The notes: generated by a model not told the origin, from the sequence alone. A DNA stretch of 64,000 bases from Lepidonotus clava (GCA_936440205.1 OW387146.1:27404458-27468457), one strand, 5' to 3'. Counted from the first letter of the stretch, positions 35,105 to 48,529 are shown. Numbers and translations: made by a program.

Positions 35105-35165
35105 TGACGTCAGGACGTGAAGGGGGCGTGCCCGGAATGTGACCCCGCCCATTACCTCGTCACGT
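35105..35165. promoter_or_regulatory. CRE / GC-box / E-box cluster
   Basis: A perfect CRE (TGACGTCA, 35105-35112), a GC-box-like GGGGGCGTG, a CCCCGCCC and a CACGTG follow one another within 60 bases, with TGATTGAT shortly after. This looks like a promoter or enhancer core in the intron. Use is inferred only. Confidence 0.4.
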
Positions 35166-35333
35166 GCCTGTCAATCAACAGTGATTGATTACGCATCACC
35201 CAAAACGCCAAACCAAAATATGAACCCACAAAAGAAAAATCCCCGAAAATGTCCGTGTAAGATCAAGAGTTTGGGTTCTGACAGACCCACCGCCTACTTC
35301 CGGCTGAGCTGGGACCAGCCTTAAAAAAAATAT

Positions 35334-35509
35334 TGTTTCCGGTGGACCGACTGCCTTTTAAAAGGACCAGTCGGGCGGTCGGGATTTTTTTTTTTTTTTT
35401 TTTGGTAGGGAAAGTAAAATTTTTGTAAAAAAAAAAAAAAATTGAAAAATGAAAAAAAAAGACCTTGAGTCGGCACTTTTGGACCCAGTCGGGCGGTCCA
35501 CCGGAAACA
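35334..35509. mobile_element. MITE with 16-bp perfect terminal inverted repeats
   Basis: TGTTTCCGGTGGACCG at the left is exactly complementary to the right end. The interior holds a T run of about 21 and two A runs. Weaker symmetry continues outside the ends (AAAAAAAAT and CCAG/CTGG blocks), so the true element may reach about 35305-35545. Confidence 0.65.
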
Positions 35510-37422
35510 GAATGAATTTTTTTTAGCCTGGCCTGGTTCCCCGCGGGGGGCCATATCGGTATACATAGGGCGGTATTTTGGGTCGGGCACCAGCTGACCT
35601 TTGTAGAAATCGTCTGCTGTTACATCTAACGTTTTGCCGCCATTTTGGCCTGTTCAGGTGGATACATAATAAATGGCTCTTTTTGCAACAGTTGTTTACA
35701 AACTGAAAGGATTGATAACTTTACGGGTATGCCTTATGAAATAACATACATACATTTCCCATGTTAATGTGAGAGTATCCTGATTGGTAAATTAATACTG
35801 TTGTAGGCAGTTTTTGTCGAGTGTCCTTTGGACACATTTTGCCGGGATAGACGTAAATTTCTGTTCGTATATGGGGTATGTATCTATCCGACGTAAACAA
35901 GCTCTGGAACCCCCTCCTGGTGAGACACCGGGAAGGCCCGGCCACACGGAGCAGGTGTGACCTGAAGTAATCAAGGAAACCAGGCTAAAGTTAACGTCGA
36001 TCCGGATGGACTATTAATACACAGATATGAACATCATTATAACGTCCCGGTCCGCCACCTGCATGCGCAAATATAATTTTGACTGTGCATGCGCATTAGG
36101 AACCACGATGTTACTTCTAAGTACGTGTACGATCTTGTCGATAACCCCTTCCACATGTACTGGGACCTGGTCTAGTCGAGCTGGTATGTACCTGGCTGGG
36201 GAGAATCTGGCTATGAAAGTTACATACGTCACAAAGATGTATCCACATTTCATCGGCAGGGTCTTTTCACATGGGGGTTGAGTACGGAGGGTATATGACC
36301 AGTTGTAGCCGGAATTTCAAGTATCCCGTGTTTAAAAAGATCCCCGTGGTCAGAAAAACGTGGAAGGATTTGGGTCAGGGGCGGTAGGAATTGGGAGGTG
36401 TTGAGAGAGGCTGAGATCACAACAAGTCGGCCCTCCGTCCGGGAACAGCCCTCCACGGACTGAGGGGAACTCCAGATGCTGTACCAGGGGAAGGGGCCCT
36501 ATCCCCCATAAAAAAAGAATATAAAAAAGATATTAAAACGATCTCAGCTCCCAGGCCTCTTTGCACGCATTCTGAGATAAACATGCTTTACGCTTTTATT
36601 TGATGTATACTCTGCTCTGGGCTATAATATTATGTTTACTATATTTGCTTGTCAATATACTCACTTTGCGAAATGTTGCATCTTTCCTGTTGTTTACCAA
36701 TAGATGATGTTAACAGATCGGTAAATGTGCTTATAGTCTTTTACATGTATTACACGCGACGTACATGGGCCTACATGTTGGGTCTTCATAATCTGTTTGT
36801 GTTCTATGCTTTTGCAGTTGAATGTTAAATGCCACAGGCAAGTTTACATTTGAAAATGGAATAATTATGTGTGAACATTTTTCTTCTTTTTCTTGATTCC
36901 TTCAATTTTTTTTTTTTTATTATTATTAATTAACCACTTTCACATACATGTGCTCTTCCAAGTAGGTGTAGAACAATCTTGAAATATCCATATGGAATAT
37001 AACTTATGTACATAATTGCAGTATAAAATAGAATGATTGACATTGAATCTAATATAACTTAACAGCTAAATTGTAGAGTAGTTGCAATAATAAACATAAG
37101 CAGGCTGGTATACAAATAACCCAAAATAGGTATTTGTGCAATTGACAACAGTGGCTTTCCCGCGTTCAGTACAGCCATAGCAACATGTTATTTCAACTCA
37201 AGAAGCGTTTTATTGACTCCACGATATAAAATTTTGACACTTTTCAATTGCACCTAATCAAAAGATACAAATTTCTCCTCGGTCAATTTACTGTAGTCAT
37301 GTAGCGGAAAGAAGACATCCCCACCATAATATGACCATTTCCGGTGGCGTGGAGTCAATCAAAACGCCCCTCTATCACTCGGCATCGGATCCTCCAGATA
37401 CATGGGGAGTCACGTTGCCTTG

Positions 37423-37436
37423 GTTACCATAGAAAC
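37423..37436. promoter_or_regulatory. X-box-like RFX site
   Basis: GTTACCATAGAAAC fits the GTNNCCATRGNAAC form of the RFX-bound X-box. Flanks differ from the other sites, so it is not a repeat copy. Confidence 0.4.
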
Positions 37437-39099
37437 GATTTGTTATCTCAGCGGAAAGATAACGTTATCTTGACTGTCGCCTAAATGAGGGGGTCTTAAC
37501 CAGGCGCATGACTGCAGGAACGTACGGGATGCCGCCCTGAATAAAGCCATCCTCCACCCGGGGGAGGCACGGCCCATATTTTGAGGATTTATTGCCGCTA
37601 AAATGTGGTTTGATTCAGGAATTAATATCAAAGAAACGTGTGTTACTTCGAGGTAATTGTGAACACTTGATACGGTTGTGCCTTGAAGTAGGGAAGTAGG
37701 GATATTACGACATGGTATCAATCAGACGGTGTTTGTAACGGTTTATAATGGCCGTCATAACTTGATCAAAAAGGTAAAAGTAAAAAGTAATTTAGCTCGC
37801 CTTAGGCGCACCTGAGGTGAACAATCAGAGGCCAGGGTGACAGTGGATTGTGGTTGTCAAATGACTCCCAACCATACCCAAGCTGAAAACAAAAAGGCGT
37901 GGGTCTCAGTTCTCCCGAGTCCTTAAAAAGTGTCAAGTAGGAGCCCACAGGGTGTGATACCGGGCCGATACTTCCCGCTCAAGTCACCGCCCGGGGGGGG
38001 GGGGGGGGGCGAGTGTAAACACGCCGCGAGCTGCTCTCCCAGCACACACCGGGTGAGTTACATAGTAGATGGTGGGAGAGTGTGAGCAGCTCGTTGAGTG
38101 GGCCGGGTGTAAACAGGCCCTAGTCGGGGGAGAGGGGCCCCGCTCCCCGGGCGGGGGTAAACATTGACAACAGGCCGCCACTCGCTACAGCCTACAACCG
38201 ACCTCCCCCGACCTGGCCGGGCCCCGTCTGCGGGGTCTGTGGGGGGTAACGCTCCGGTCCCTGGTCCTCGGCAGTTCTCTTCTGAACTCAGTTTCAGTTA
38301 GAACATGGTTAGAATCACAGAGACTCAGGTGGGAACTCCCCTCTGGTGCCGGCTCCAGTTTCTCTGAAGGCGTTTCGTGTGTGAAGTGCCTACCGCTTTG
38401 ATATAACAAGGGCAGGATGTGGGAATTGAGGGAACCATACTCTGGGTTGCAACTTTCACCAGAGATTGTCTGATCCTTTCCCTATTAAAACTATAGGAAA
38501 AGAAGGGGAATCTCTTCGAAAGACCACAGCAAGAAAGCTCTATATTAAACATGAGGGAAACCCTGCATTCTCAGGAAGAGGGCTGCTTTTGTTTGTTATG
38601 TATCAGCAAAGATATCAGGATAGTATGGCTGATACATTTCACACTGAGGTATAGGCCTACCAATGCCTACTCATGCCGTTGCCCTCGGACCCTTGCATTG
38701 TTTCTAAAAGTGACAGTATGAGATATAGATATCTTGGAGCATGGTTTGGGGTTATTTACCCAAGTGGAAAAAGAAATACAAAGTACAATGGGGAAGAAGG
38801 TGTTGACAGCTCTCAGTGTGGTAACAACCTGATGGATTATAAACAATATGCATTGTTGAAGACTTTCCCTTTGTGTAAATTTTACCACTCCAAAACAACT
38901 TCGCATTTTGGGAATTGTATTATATTTCTCTAACATTTCTTTTTGAACCCATGACACGATAAAATACAACGTAAAATGTCTGACTGAGTAAGGTAGTCCA
39001 TTGTGTGTGGCGGAATTTATGTTTCTAGAAACTAGTTGTGGGGCCCGAGTTATTATGTAGAGAAATGTGGTAATTGTAATTGACGGAGCAGGTGGGGAC

Positions 39100-39113
39100 G
39101 TCTCCATGGTAAC
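39100..39113. promoter_or_regulatory. X-box-like RFX site
   Basis: GTCTCCATGGTAAC matches the X-box form. It follows a TAATTGTAATTG homeodomain-type motif by about 20 bases. Confidence 0.4.
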
Positions 39114-39834
39114 GGGTGTGTAGTCTCCTCCTGGGTCCGGCTACCTGCGGCAGGTACAGGGTCTCCAGGAGGGGTAAGGCAGTCCTCGTCTCTGAGATGT
39201 AACCTGGCCTTTGGTATCAGAATGTATACCAGTTGTTTAGAGTAACTGTTTAGATATATGTCACCTAGATTTATATTTGAATCTCATTAGAACAGAATCT
39301 ATATAAACAGATGAGGAGCCTGGTCAGCAGGTCAGCAGTAGCTGAGGTAAAATGAACAATTATTAAAGGAAAGGACTTCTGATGTTTGTTGGTTGAAAAG
39401 CTAATATTACCCTAGCATCTTGTAATTCAGTTCCCGTTGTCATTCTATATTGAAGCATATATATTGTGTTGTAAAATTCGAACTGAGCTGTACAGACCTA
39501 TAACAATAATTCATTGTAACTTGTCTTCGTTGAACGGTGCACTGTGGCCAGAGCCACCGGTCTACTCAGTGTACAAGCGGCCAAAAAACGTCGACTATTA
39601 CTGCACTAACACCGTCGTAAAATGTATATTAAGTGAGAAAATATTGATAGTGACACTAGACCGAGTACAATCTGTAAATATTGGAACACTTTGGTAGAGG
39701 GGAGACTTTTCTTTGAGAGACATGCTAAGCCACCGAGGAAAGATATCCCCGAGTAAAAAGTGTCGGCTGTGCGCTTTTTACCCCAATTTTTGCCCCCCTT
39801 TTTATGAGGAGGCACTTTCCCGAGGTATATCACC

Positions 39835-39848
39835 GTTTCCATGGTAAC
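39835..39848. promoter_or_regulatory. X-box-like RFX site
   Basis: GTTTCCATGGTAAC matches the X-box form, 735 bases from the previous site, with unrelated flanks. Confidence 0.4.
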
Positions 39849-41410
39849 AGGAAGGGCCATTGGATCCCAGGTATCACGTGACGTGAGCTGTACTTTTCAG
39901 CGCCGCCTGGTGCATTGAACACAGACAAAACAACCAATGATCTGACCACGGGGGGCTGTACACAGCAATATAGACTGGTTTTTATACACTTAATGCCGTC
40001 TGCTTCGTCTTGAGAGGCCATTCAACATCGCAAGCAGAAAAATAATACCTCTGCAGTAATGTTCTTCATAGAGCGTGCACAACTAGGGATAAGTATTAAG
40101 ATCAGCATCTTTAGGTAGGACAAAGTACTTTGCCGTTTGCTCGAGGATGGAGTAATCTAATGTCGAAATACTGTCACGGCTCGCTCCCAGTGTTTGCGAC
40201 ATGTGTTGGTGGAACAACTCATGGCTGGAGAGCAGTGAACCAGGATGGGTAAGAGCATCAGCGGCAGATCAGGAACACGAATCGGAGAGGTTGTGATCCG
40301 CTTTACATACAGGTTTCTTTTTTGGTTAAGGTGCAGATCAAAGTCCGCCTCTCATCCATGGCTGGTGATTCTTTTCAAACAGTGTTGTGTAAGAGACAGA
40401 AGAGAGGGACAGCTCTCTCTGAGCTTCAACAGGGACTGACCTGCCCCGGAACCGGAAGTACGCCGCGCGCACGCGCAGTTGAGAGTAAAAGAAAAGGGTC
40501 TTAGCTGCGTTAACAACCATGGTCAGACATCCCCCCCCCCCCCCGCCCGTCCCAAATATCATCATGTGGAATGTCAATACTTCATCTTGTCCTGTGTTAT
40601 TTTCGTCTTTCGATCTTGTATGTTTTCTACAGGTCTTTTTTCCTCACTCCTTTCCCAAACATGTCCTTCACTACTCACCCTGTCTCACCCTTTTACCCCC
40701 GCCCTTTTCATTTCTTTACCCGGCCTCAGAAGATGAGGGGACCGCGTTTTGAAGTTAGACTACACATTTCTCCATGAAATTATTTTTACTGGAATTATCC
40801 CGAAGCTTTCATTGAGGAAGTAAAGTTTGCTGGGTGCCTATTTACCGAGACATCTGAGCAGCTGGTTTCATTTAGCTGGGAAAGCTTGGTCCAGGGAACC
40901 TTTTTTTGTCAGCAGAGAGAGCATATACAGGTGCTACAAGCATTACCAGTTGAAAGCAGATAGGAGTAGGAATACAATATGGCGGAGGGAAACGGATCTC
41001 CTCGGCTGAAGGTGGACTCTGCCAACGTCAGTCATATTCATCACCTATTTTACAAATACACCAGAATAAAGATATTTTATACCTAAATACATATCAGTTA
41101 CAGTTATGATTCAATGCACCATACACTACATTAATTCGTATGAAGGTTAAGAGAGACCATTCCCTTCCATCTTACTTAGAAGAAAATTCTCTGTGTATGC
41201 TCTTACAAAACTAGTCAAACGGCTTCAAACCACATGTGATGTACCCAAGTCTCTTTGTACTGACCTGCTCACACCAGCACCTCTCCAAGCACAACCTCAG
41301 CCAAAGCTCAGGTCCCCCGGGGCTGTGGTAGATCACCTGCCAAGTGTGGAGAGTGACAAAGACCGGTCCGGCCGGGGGCGTTGGCCGTTGCCATAGAGAA
41401 GGTGTTGATG

Positions 41411-41424
41411 GTTACCATGGTAAC
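41411..41424. promoter_or_regulatory. Palindromic X-box
   Basis: GTTACCATGGTAAC is a perfect palindrome and an ideal RFX-dimer target. A near-match, GTTGCCATAGAGAA, lies some 30 bases upstream. Confidence 0.5.
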
Positions 41425-42419
41425 CAGATCCGGCCATCCTTGGACAGTGTTACCTCCTAACCCCTCTCCCTGCGCATGCCTCCCCCTCCCCCCTCCCCTC
41501 CCCTTGAACAGTATCTGTTTAGGGTCAATTATGATAAGGACAGGTCAGGCCCACAGGGTGTTGAGTGAGGAGAGGCGTATGGGCAGGGGTGAGTCAGATT
41601 GACTCAGCGTTTCGATCATGTAAGTAATATCTTGAAAGAGTAGTTCATATTCCAGCTCCTCTTGAAAGTTCCTATGAAGGGTGAGTTACCCTTCTGGTAA
41701 GTTTCTTCCATCCCAGTCCCGGTGGTAGGGAGCATGTTCAGACAGTTCTTGCTTCTTCCAACCGATTTATAAACTATATACTCCATGAGTCCCTTACATA
41801 TTGTTGCTATCCAGAACACACACGTGTCTAAACTTTAAAAAATCAATGCTATTACATCACGTATATTAAGTTTTTTTTTGCACCGAAGTTTCAAATACCT
41901 ATGTCGTAGTTCAGATTCTAAGTGACAATTGGACTAGCTCTACCCTCTTAGCTGCTAGTGATGCCTTTTTTGAGGTGTTTCTTGTGCCTGGCGTGCCGTA
42001 CAGGTGCCTGATGCCTACCCCTCTGTCTGTTGACCTGGAGCTGGTCGTCAACAGTCCCACACCAACATCCCTTATAGGTGTCCTCGTCAGTCTCCACACT
42101 GAACACCAGTGTCCCCCCACCCCCACCCCTCTCAAATGGCATTGATTTAGGCAGAAGAAACAAACTGTAAGCCTAGCGATATAATCGAATAGTCAATCGA
42201 TTTTATCTGTTTAAAGTCCTCTCTAACCTTTTTACCTATGGAGAAATTACCAATTATATTATAATTAAAAGAAAACGCCATTATTTTATGTTCAGTGCAG
42301 GCTTGGAATGGTAGTAGAAAGGACAGTAGGTAGGCGGTGAAGTCAGGATTGCTTGGTCCAGATTCCTCCGTTTGTTGACATCAGCGTCTTATCACCAGGG
42401 GCGTGCACGTGACCGGCAC

Positions 42420-42433
42420 ATCACCATAGCAAC
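42420..42433. promoter_or_regulatory. X-box
   Basis: ATCACCATAGCAAC fits the classical X-box consensus in both half-sites. Confidence 0.45.
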
Positions 42434-45400
42434 GCCCGATAAGCGTCCTAGCAACGGCCCCAATGAGTGTCAGATGGTGGGTCGGCGACGGGAGGTGTCG
42501 TCGGCACTCACTCTTCACACACATTCCGCTGTTTGGAGCAAAGCCTTCTGCGTATCTGAGCTGAGGTTGGAGACCTAGCCGCGCTGTCCGAGGCCTAGGT
42601 CAGCTGTACATACCACTCCAGGGCCGTTACATGGAGTATACATGGTGTGCAGGGAGATGGGGGACTGTCCCCGGCGTGTGTGACGTTTGTTTGTGTAGGG
42701 TTTACCCCCACCCGCCACGGTCCCCTTATCCCGCGAGGTGAACGCGCTGATTTGCGGTTTGGGGGATTTATTTATTTACACGACAGACATGTGGTTGTTT
42801 AGTTCTGACACACATTTCTTGATTCAAGAGCTCAGTGGAGCGGGTTCGATCAGTGATCCCCCGGGACATAGTCAAGATGTGTGACAACCACGAGGTTTGT
42901 CTATGAATCAGGGCGGGGAGCTCAGACCCTTTTGCGACCAATCCATGAATCATTGAAGGGGAAATTAAAGCAGGGAGACCAAGCTTGGCAAAGTTGCAAT
43001 CAAGGGTTGATGTCGCTAAAGCCAAATGATGCTAACATGAAATACCAGCCATGTAGATCATCAAACGCCATGAGAAAAACGCCTTGTTAAGTTTGTTGTT
43101 ATGTAGAACCATTGCATGGGCACATAACTGAACTGAAATAGGAATAGACCTTTGTATATCACATTACATACACGAGGATAGGACCTTTCGATCATGGGGG
43201 CTGTCGCAAGTACACTCCAAGAAGAGGGGAGCAACTGCGTCAGAGGGTAGAATTTTGTGGCATTCTAAAGATAATATGACATATTACTGAGTCAAAACTT
43301 TATCACCTTCACTATTAATGAGACAGATTACCTGACAGTTCGGCAGATAGCCTGACAGTTCGGCAGATGAAGCCTGCAGATTAAGCGGCCCTTATGACCT
43401 TCCAACAAGTTAACGTGACCTTCAAGGTCATAGCAGCGCGAACCCGCGCGGCAGACGACATTTCTCCTTACGCTGGTTCCCCGTGGGTGGCCCAACTGTA
43501 TGTCGGGCCCACAGCGGGAGTCTGGGCCGCCGGGAGCCAGCGAATCTTCCTCTTGAGAAAACGAGTAACTGTGGCATCGTCCGAATACGTTCAGGGCATA
43601 GATCAGTTTGCGTTTTGTGAATCATTGGGTACAGAAATTGATCTGTTATATCCTTAATAGTTATAGGCCTACTCATTATTTTCTTCCTGTGAAGATTGTA
43701 AGTATCCATTCGATTCACTATTGACATGACCATTGCAGTTCTCACATAAAACATTGATGCTAACTAACCGTACTGTGCAGTACGAGTAGCTGGTAGGTTA
43801 ACGATCCCTGATGGACGCTGTTCGGGGGGGGGGGGGGGGGGTCGCCCCGATATTCCCACACAGCATGGGAGTTGACTGGATGGAAATGATTTAATCAATG
43901 TATATATTATTTCAAAGTAAAATAAACAATGATCTTTATTTAATCAATCCAGTCTAATATTACCATGATGTGTAATTATTCTTGTATGACTGTCTGGTGT
44001 GGGTGGGAGGAGGCACTGGGAGGTAAACCCCCACAGTCAGACGCCTACTGCCAGCAGTGCAGTTATCCCATGTCGATACTCACGTTAAATAATAAAGGTG
44101 ACACGTATAATGCGCCCCTTAACCCCCCTTAACCAGGCCTAACAAGGGGCGCGTCCCCCCCCCCCCCCGTCACTTCTGACATTAAAGATGCACACCTCTC
44201 CCCCCCCCCCCCCCCCCTCCCCTGCTGGGGACGGGGCCGCTGTCACCCGGTGCACCACCACCGACGGCCACGAGTTAATATTCGATCAGATATCAAGAGG
44301 GAACTGTTACCCGGAATCTAGACTCAGAAATCAAGAATGTATGTAAGTTATATCCATATGCATGTTGTAGCTGCAGGTTTAGTTTTCTGTGATTTGGTCA
44401 CCTCGTGCATGAATAAAGAGAGATACTCAAAAAGTCCTCACATTTAGTATCGACTAATTAATTCACAACTGATACGCAATCGATGTTTACAGAGCCCGCC
44501 GAGCCTTGCATTAGAATGTGTATTTATGCAAATATGTTTATTTCCATTCTCTAAATGGGAAAAGGGGTCTTGAATAGGAAATCAGTGTATTGCAAAATGA
44601 AACACTGATTGATTTCGATAAGTAGACAGACAGATTAAACCGAAATAAAGCCAACTTTTCTATCAGTATTTGACACCTTTCGTGCACTCCGGCCTCGCCA
44701 CCTGGCTAATAACCCTTAGACTTAATTACTTTGATTCAATAATAGTCCGACAATTCCGTTACTCTGAATGGGAATCGTTCAGAAGCCATTGTGCAGTGAA
44801 AGCTTTATTATTTATTCAAGTTCATGATACACTCAAATTAAATCTGCTGTGTGACCCCTGGCAGTTTTACAATGTTTGGTTTGCTTGAGTGAATTTGACT
44901 CCATTGAGATATTGAAAAGGTGAAAGGAACATAAAGTTGATGACGAGTTAGGTAAAATATGCCGAGATACGTGCACCCTACGTCTAGTCTGACACAGACA
45001 GGGACCACCTTCCAACTTCAAGTAACTTAATATTTAGTAGTAACACTCCTGTCATCTACGTCGCGGACGACATTTTTGTCAGACAAAAAGTACATTTCCC
45101 TGGTCTTTGGACGCTGAAAACAATACAAAGTGACACAACCGTATTCATAGGTAGTAGATGTTTTATAAACACAACGGTACCAGGGAACAATGGCGGAAGT
45201 AGCAATAAACTGTGGATCCACGCATGCGTAGAGAACGAGCTGGGCGGATATGACGCCACGACGCCCGCCGCCATTGATGACGTGCTCGTGACGTCACAGT
45301 TGGCCGGCCATGCGCGTCAGGTGCGTGCTAACCCGGCTTGTCAACAGACAATCGGAGAATAGACGCTGAAACTCCCTTTGTTGGCCTATTTGAAAAAAGG

Positions 45401-47296
45401 AAAAGAGGACAAAAACTGTAACTGTGAGGATGAGAGGGGTAATTCATCATTGTGAATGACATCTCTCGAAAACGTAACTGAATGGTGTGTTTTCACTTTT
45501 TTATTTGAAAAAGAGGGAACCGCTCTCCCTATAACATATTATATGCGCTCTAACTTTTCCCAGATCAAGATACATGCATACTTTAAAATAGTCACCTGAC
45601 TAAACGTGCAACCATATTTGAAATATATATGAGAAAACTTTTCTTGAGTCGAAATTGTTTCAAGAAAAGTCATACAAATGTTATATTTTATTATTTCAGA
45701 AAATACCTTCCCAGTAACCCCCGGTCTTCGAGGTTATGTGAATAAGAATTCGGTTTCTATATGAGGGTCAAATGGTTAAACCACATTCCCACTTCTAACT
45801 CTCCCCGCGTTCACTTTGTGTGAACGAGTCGTGGCTAAATGTCGGCTGCGCTCGGGAGACATGCTAAATGTCGGTTTCTCTGTCTCATGAGATGAGTGTC
45901 CCATGAAAGTTTGATGAAGTCCTTTGTACGCAGGCGCGTCATTGTAATCACGTGACCTTTGTAGAGTTGTCTCGTCTTGGCCGTCTGCCAACAGGTAGTG
46001 GGTTCGATTCCCGTGTCGGGGAAAATGGCGGGGGAGACTTTGAGTAACTTATCAGTTATCTATAATTAGATGACAGAGGGAATGTAGTCCCAGGTTCGGA
46101 TACCAACATTCATCTAGTCATGCGAAAGAGATAATTTGTCCTCCCCCTCTCCCCCAAGAAAAAAATATATCTGAAGAGATTGGACTGGGTCCAAAAAGCG
46201 ATTGAAATATGTCCAAATAAAGTATTTTAATCGTTTCCTGTCTATCATCACGAAAGTCAATCATGACACAGCATTCATTATGATTGCAGTGAATTACGTG
46301 TGGTTTGAAGTTGTTACAATTATGACAGCCCGGAAAACGGGAGGCTCTCTGGCTAAATTGAGGAACAGTGTCATTATACATTTTGGCAGTAAACGTGATT
46401 AAATCATGATCTTTTTAATTCATAAACTCTCAGCGTTGTCGCGTTTTTTTGTATCTGTGTGTTGACGTCACGTCCGTGAGGCCTAACGGTGTTTTATGGT
46501 AGGGATGGGTGGGGGTGTAGGGGTAGGGGTGAACAGATCAAGCCCCCCCCCCCCCCGCCCCGCCCGGTTCACCCCGGGTTACCTCCATACCTGTACAGGT
46601 AGTACACAGGTGGGAGGTCACACCCTGCACGGCCACACGGCCTAGGGGTTCTGTCCTGGCGTAATATCTCCTGGTTTTATATATCATATCCTTGAAATAT
46701 CTCTAAAATTTAAAAGAGCGCCTGTCATCAAAAGGCGTCTTTGCAAATGATGAACAAAGTGGGCATAGCTGCGAACATTTAAAGATTTTATAGTTAATGT
46801 GGTATGGTAAACAACATTCCCAAATAACTCAGGCCCTACAAATTCCTTCATGTACCAGAAAGTATATAATTATGCGTTTTTCCCCCCAAAGTGGTCCTTT
46901 ATTTTAACTTAGGAGTGAGTCACGCACAATGGAATGACGTTATCCATATAGCCTCAAGACTGCAGTAAATTATTCGGCTGGCCTGACCTATAAAATGAGT
47001 GCAGTGGCTTGTACAAAATACTATATAGGAGAGGGCAATAAATTATGATATATATCAATATGAGTTAGAGTAACTCCGTAAGGCGGTAGTTGTGGGGAGA
47101 CGTGTTGACCACGTGGGGGGAGTCCTGTGTGCCGTGTACCCATCAGTGTGCTGTCCCCGGGTCGTGTGGCACTCACTCTGTGTGTCAATGTCAGAGGTAA
47201 ATTAGCTCTTTGTACCTGGTTGGGGCAGGCGGATTAGTGAGGTAACCGGTGTACGGTCCCCTGTTTACAGTACTGGTAATCTCCGAGATGTCAGTC
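42434..47296 (+). other. Long intron of the Ig gene, middle part
   Basis: No exon is recognised. There is a 20-base direct repeat (CCTGACAGTTCGGCAGAT core) twice near 43330-43370, an 18-base G run (43824-43841), and an 18-base C run (44200-44217). Confidence 0.5.
45225..45310. promoter_or_regulatory. CpG-rich cluster with CRE and NRF1-like motifs
   Basis: CACGCATGCGTAG and GGCCATGCGCGTC resemble NRF1 sites, and a perfect CRE TGACGTCA (45289-45296) lies between them with a second TGATGACGTG. Such a combination is typical of CpG-rich promoters. Neither a transcript nor a direction can be assigned. Confidence 0.35.
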
Positions 47297-48000
47297 TCAC
47301 TGTGACTTGGTGACGGCACTGTGACTTGGTGACAGCACTGCGACTTGGTGACGGTGCTGTGACTTGGAGACGGCACTGTGACTTGGTGACGACACTGACT
47401 TGGTGACAGTACTGTTACTTGGTAATGGTACTGTGACTTGGTGATGGTACTGTGACTTGGTGACGGCACTGTGACTTGGTGATGGCACTGTGACTTGGTG
47501 ACGGCACTGTGACTTGGTGATGGTGCTGTGACTTGGTGACAGCACTGTGACTTGATGATGGCACTGTGACATGGGGATGGTGCTGTGACTTGTTGACAGC
47601 ACTGTGACTTGGTGACGGCACTGTGACTTGGTGATGGTGCTGTGACTTGGTGACAGCACTGCGACTTGATGACGGCACTGTGACATGGGGATGGTGCTGT
47701 GACTTGTTGACAGCACTGTGACTTGGTGACAACATTGTGACCTGGTGACAGCGCTGTGACTTGGTAATGGCACTGTGACTTGCGGACGGCGCTGCGACTT
47801 GGTGATGGTGCTGTGACTTGGTGACAGCGCTGCGACTTGATGACGGCACTGTGACATGGGGATGGTGCTGTGACTTGGTGACAGCACTGTGACTTGGTAG
47901 TGGCCCTGTGACTTGGTGATGACACTGTGACTTGGTGACAGCACTGCAACTTGGTGACAACACTGTGACTTGGTGACGGCACTGTGACTTTATGATATTA
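47297..48000. repeat. 19-bp minisatellite, about 37 units
   Basis: The unit is close to CTGTGACTTGGTGACGGCA. Because 19 is not divisible by three, three units make a 19-residue cycle, and all three minus-strand frames stay open for 182-263 codons. A variant unit with GACATGGGGATGG recurs at 47568, 47682 and 47853, spaced exactly 6 and 9 units, which reveals higher-order block duplications. The right edge decays between 47980 and about 48030. Confidence 0.95.
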
Positions 48001-48029
48001 CCCTGACTTTATGACGTTACTGTTTGTAC

Positions 48030-48500
48030 TTGGAGACGACCCTACAGCAAGCAGAGGGTACGGTGTGGGGTTGGTTAGGGGTTGGGTTTGGGAGGATCTT
48101 CCTATCCTTCCAGGCGTCCCCTTCACACGGCCTCTATGATTACTAAGTACATCACCCCATCTTTTGTTGGTCTCGGCACTGACAACATAGCAGCATTAAT
48201 CGGCATCAATAATAGAACTTTATCAGCATTTACGTATACTATAAAGTATTGGAAGGGTTTCCCCAGTGTCCAAATTGCAACACATCACGCGAATTAACTA
48301 TTGGAAAAGCCTCCCCCAAATGCCTTTTGAATTAGCACGTTCAATAGGGGGTCATTGTGACACATAGCTCTTGAATTACATCACCAGTTGATATACATCC
48401 AGCTGTAATAGTCACGTTTCGTGTCGTCAGTTATTATTTACCTCTGTTTTTTCTAGGCTCTGTTCACTTAATTAGCGTCTCGCTTTCTTGTGGTTTAATG
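48030..48500 (+). other. Intron sequence, nothing recognised
   Basis: No supported gene lies between the minisatellite and the juxtaposed splice sites at 48521. Confidence 0.5.
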
Positions 48501-48502
48501 TA

Positions 48503-48527
48503 TTTTTACTTTGTCTTTCAGGTAAGT
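48503..48527 (+). promoter_or_regulatory. Candidate recursive-splicing ratchet point
   Basis: A strong polypyrimidine tract ending in TTTGTCTTTCAG is followed without any gap by GTAAGT (acceptor ends at 48521, donor starts at 48522). The juxtaposed acceptor and donor are on the same strand as the Ig exon and lie 18.6 kb into its intron. This is the defining sequence of a ratchet point, at which a long intron is removed in steps. Confidence 0.55.
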
Positions 48528-48529
48528 AA

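Larger units (their letters stand above)
30290..37422 (+). other. Long intron of the Ig-domain gene, first part
   Basis: No exon is recognised. The segment contains a weaker X-box-like sequence GTTGTCATGGAGAC (31275-31288), a 17-base G run (32493-32509), a 16-base C run (32916-32931) and the elements listed separately. Intron status follows from the absence of any later Ig exon. Confidence 0.5.

Noticed and set aside
40620-40640. A second ratchet-like site (CTACAGGTCTTT), and another near 31212
   Set aside because: The donor halves (GTCTTT, GTGAAA) are weak and the pyrimidine tracts are poor compared with 48521.
45955-46020. tRNA gene suggested by a GGTTCGATTCC B box
   Set aside because: No A box at the correct spacing and no pairing acceptor stem were found.
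47191-47982. Minus-strand frames of 182-263 codons
   Set aside because: They are the three frames of a 19-bp minisatellite, with no start context, domain or splice support.
47297-48000. CRISPR-like array
   Set aside because: Units are directly adjacent 19-mers without spacers, and the DNA is eukaryotic.
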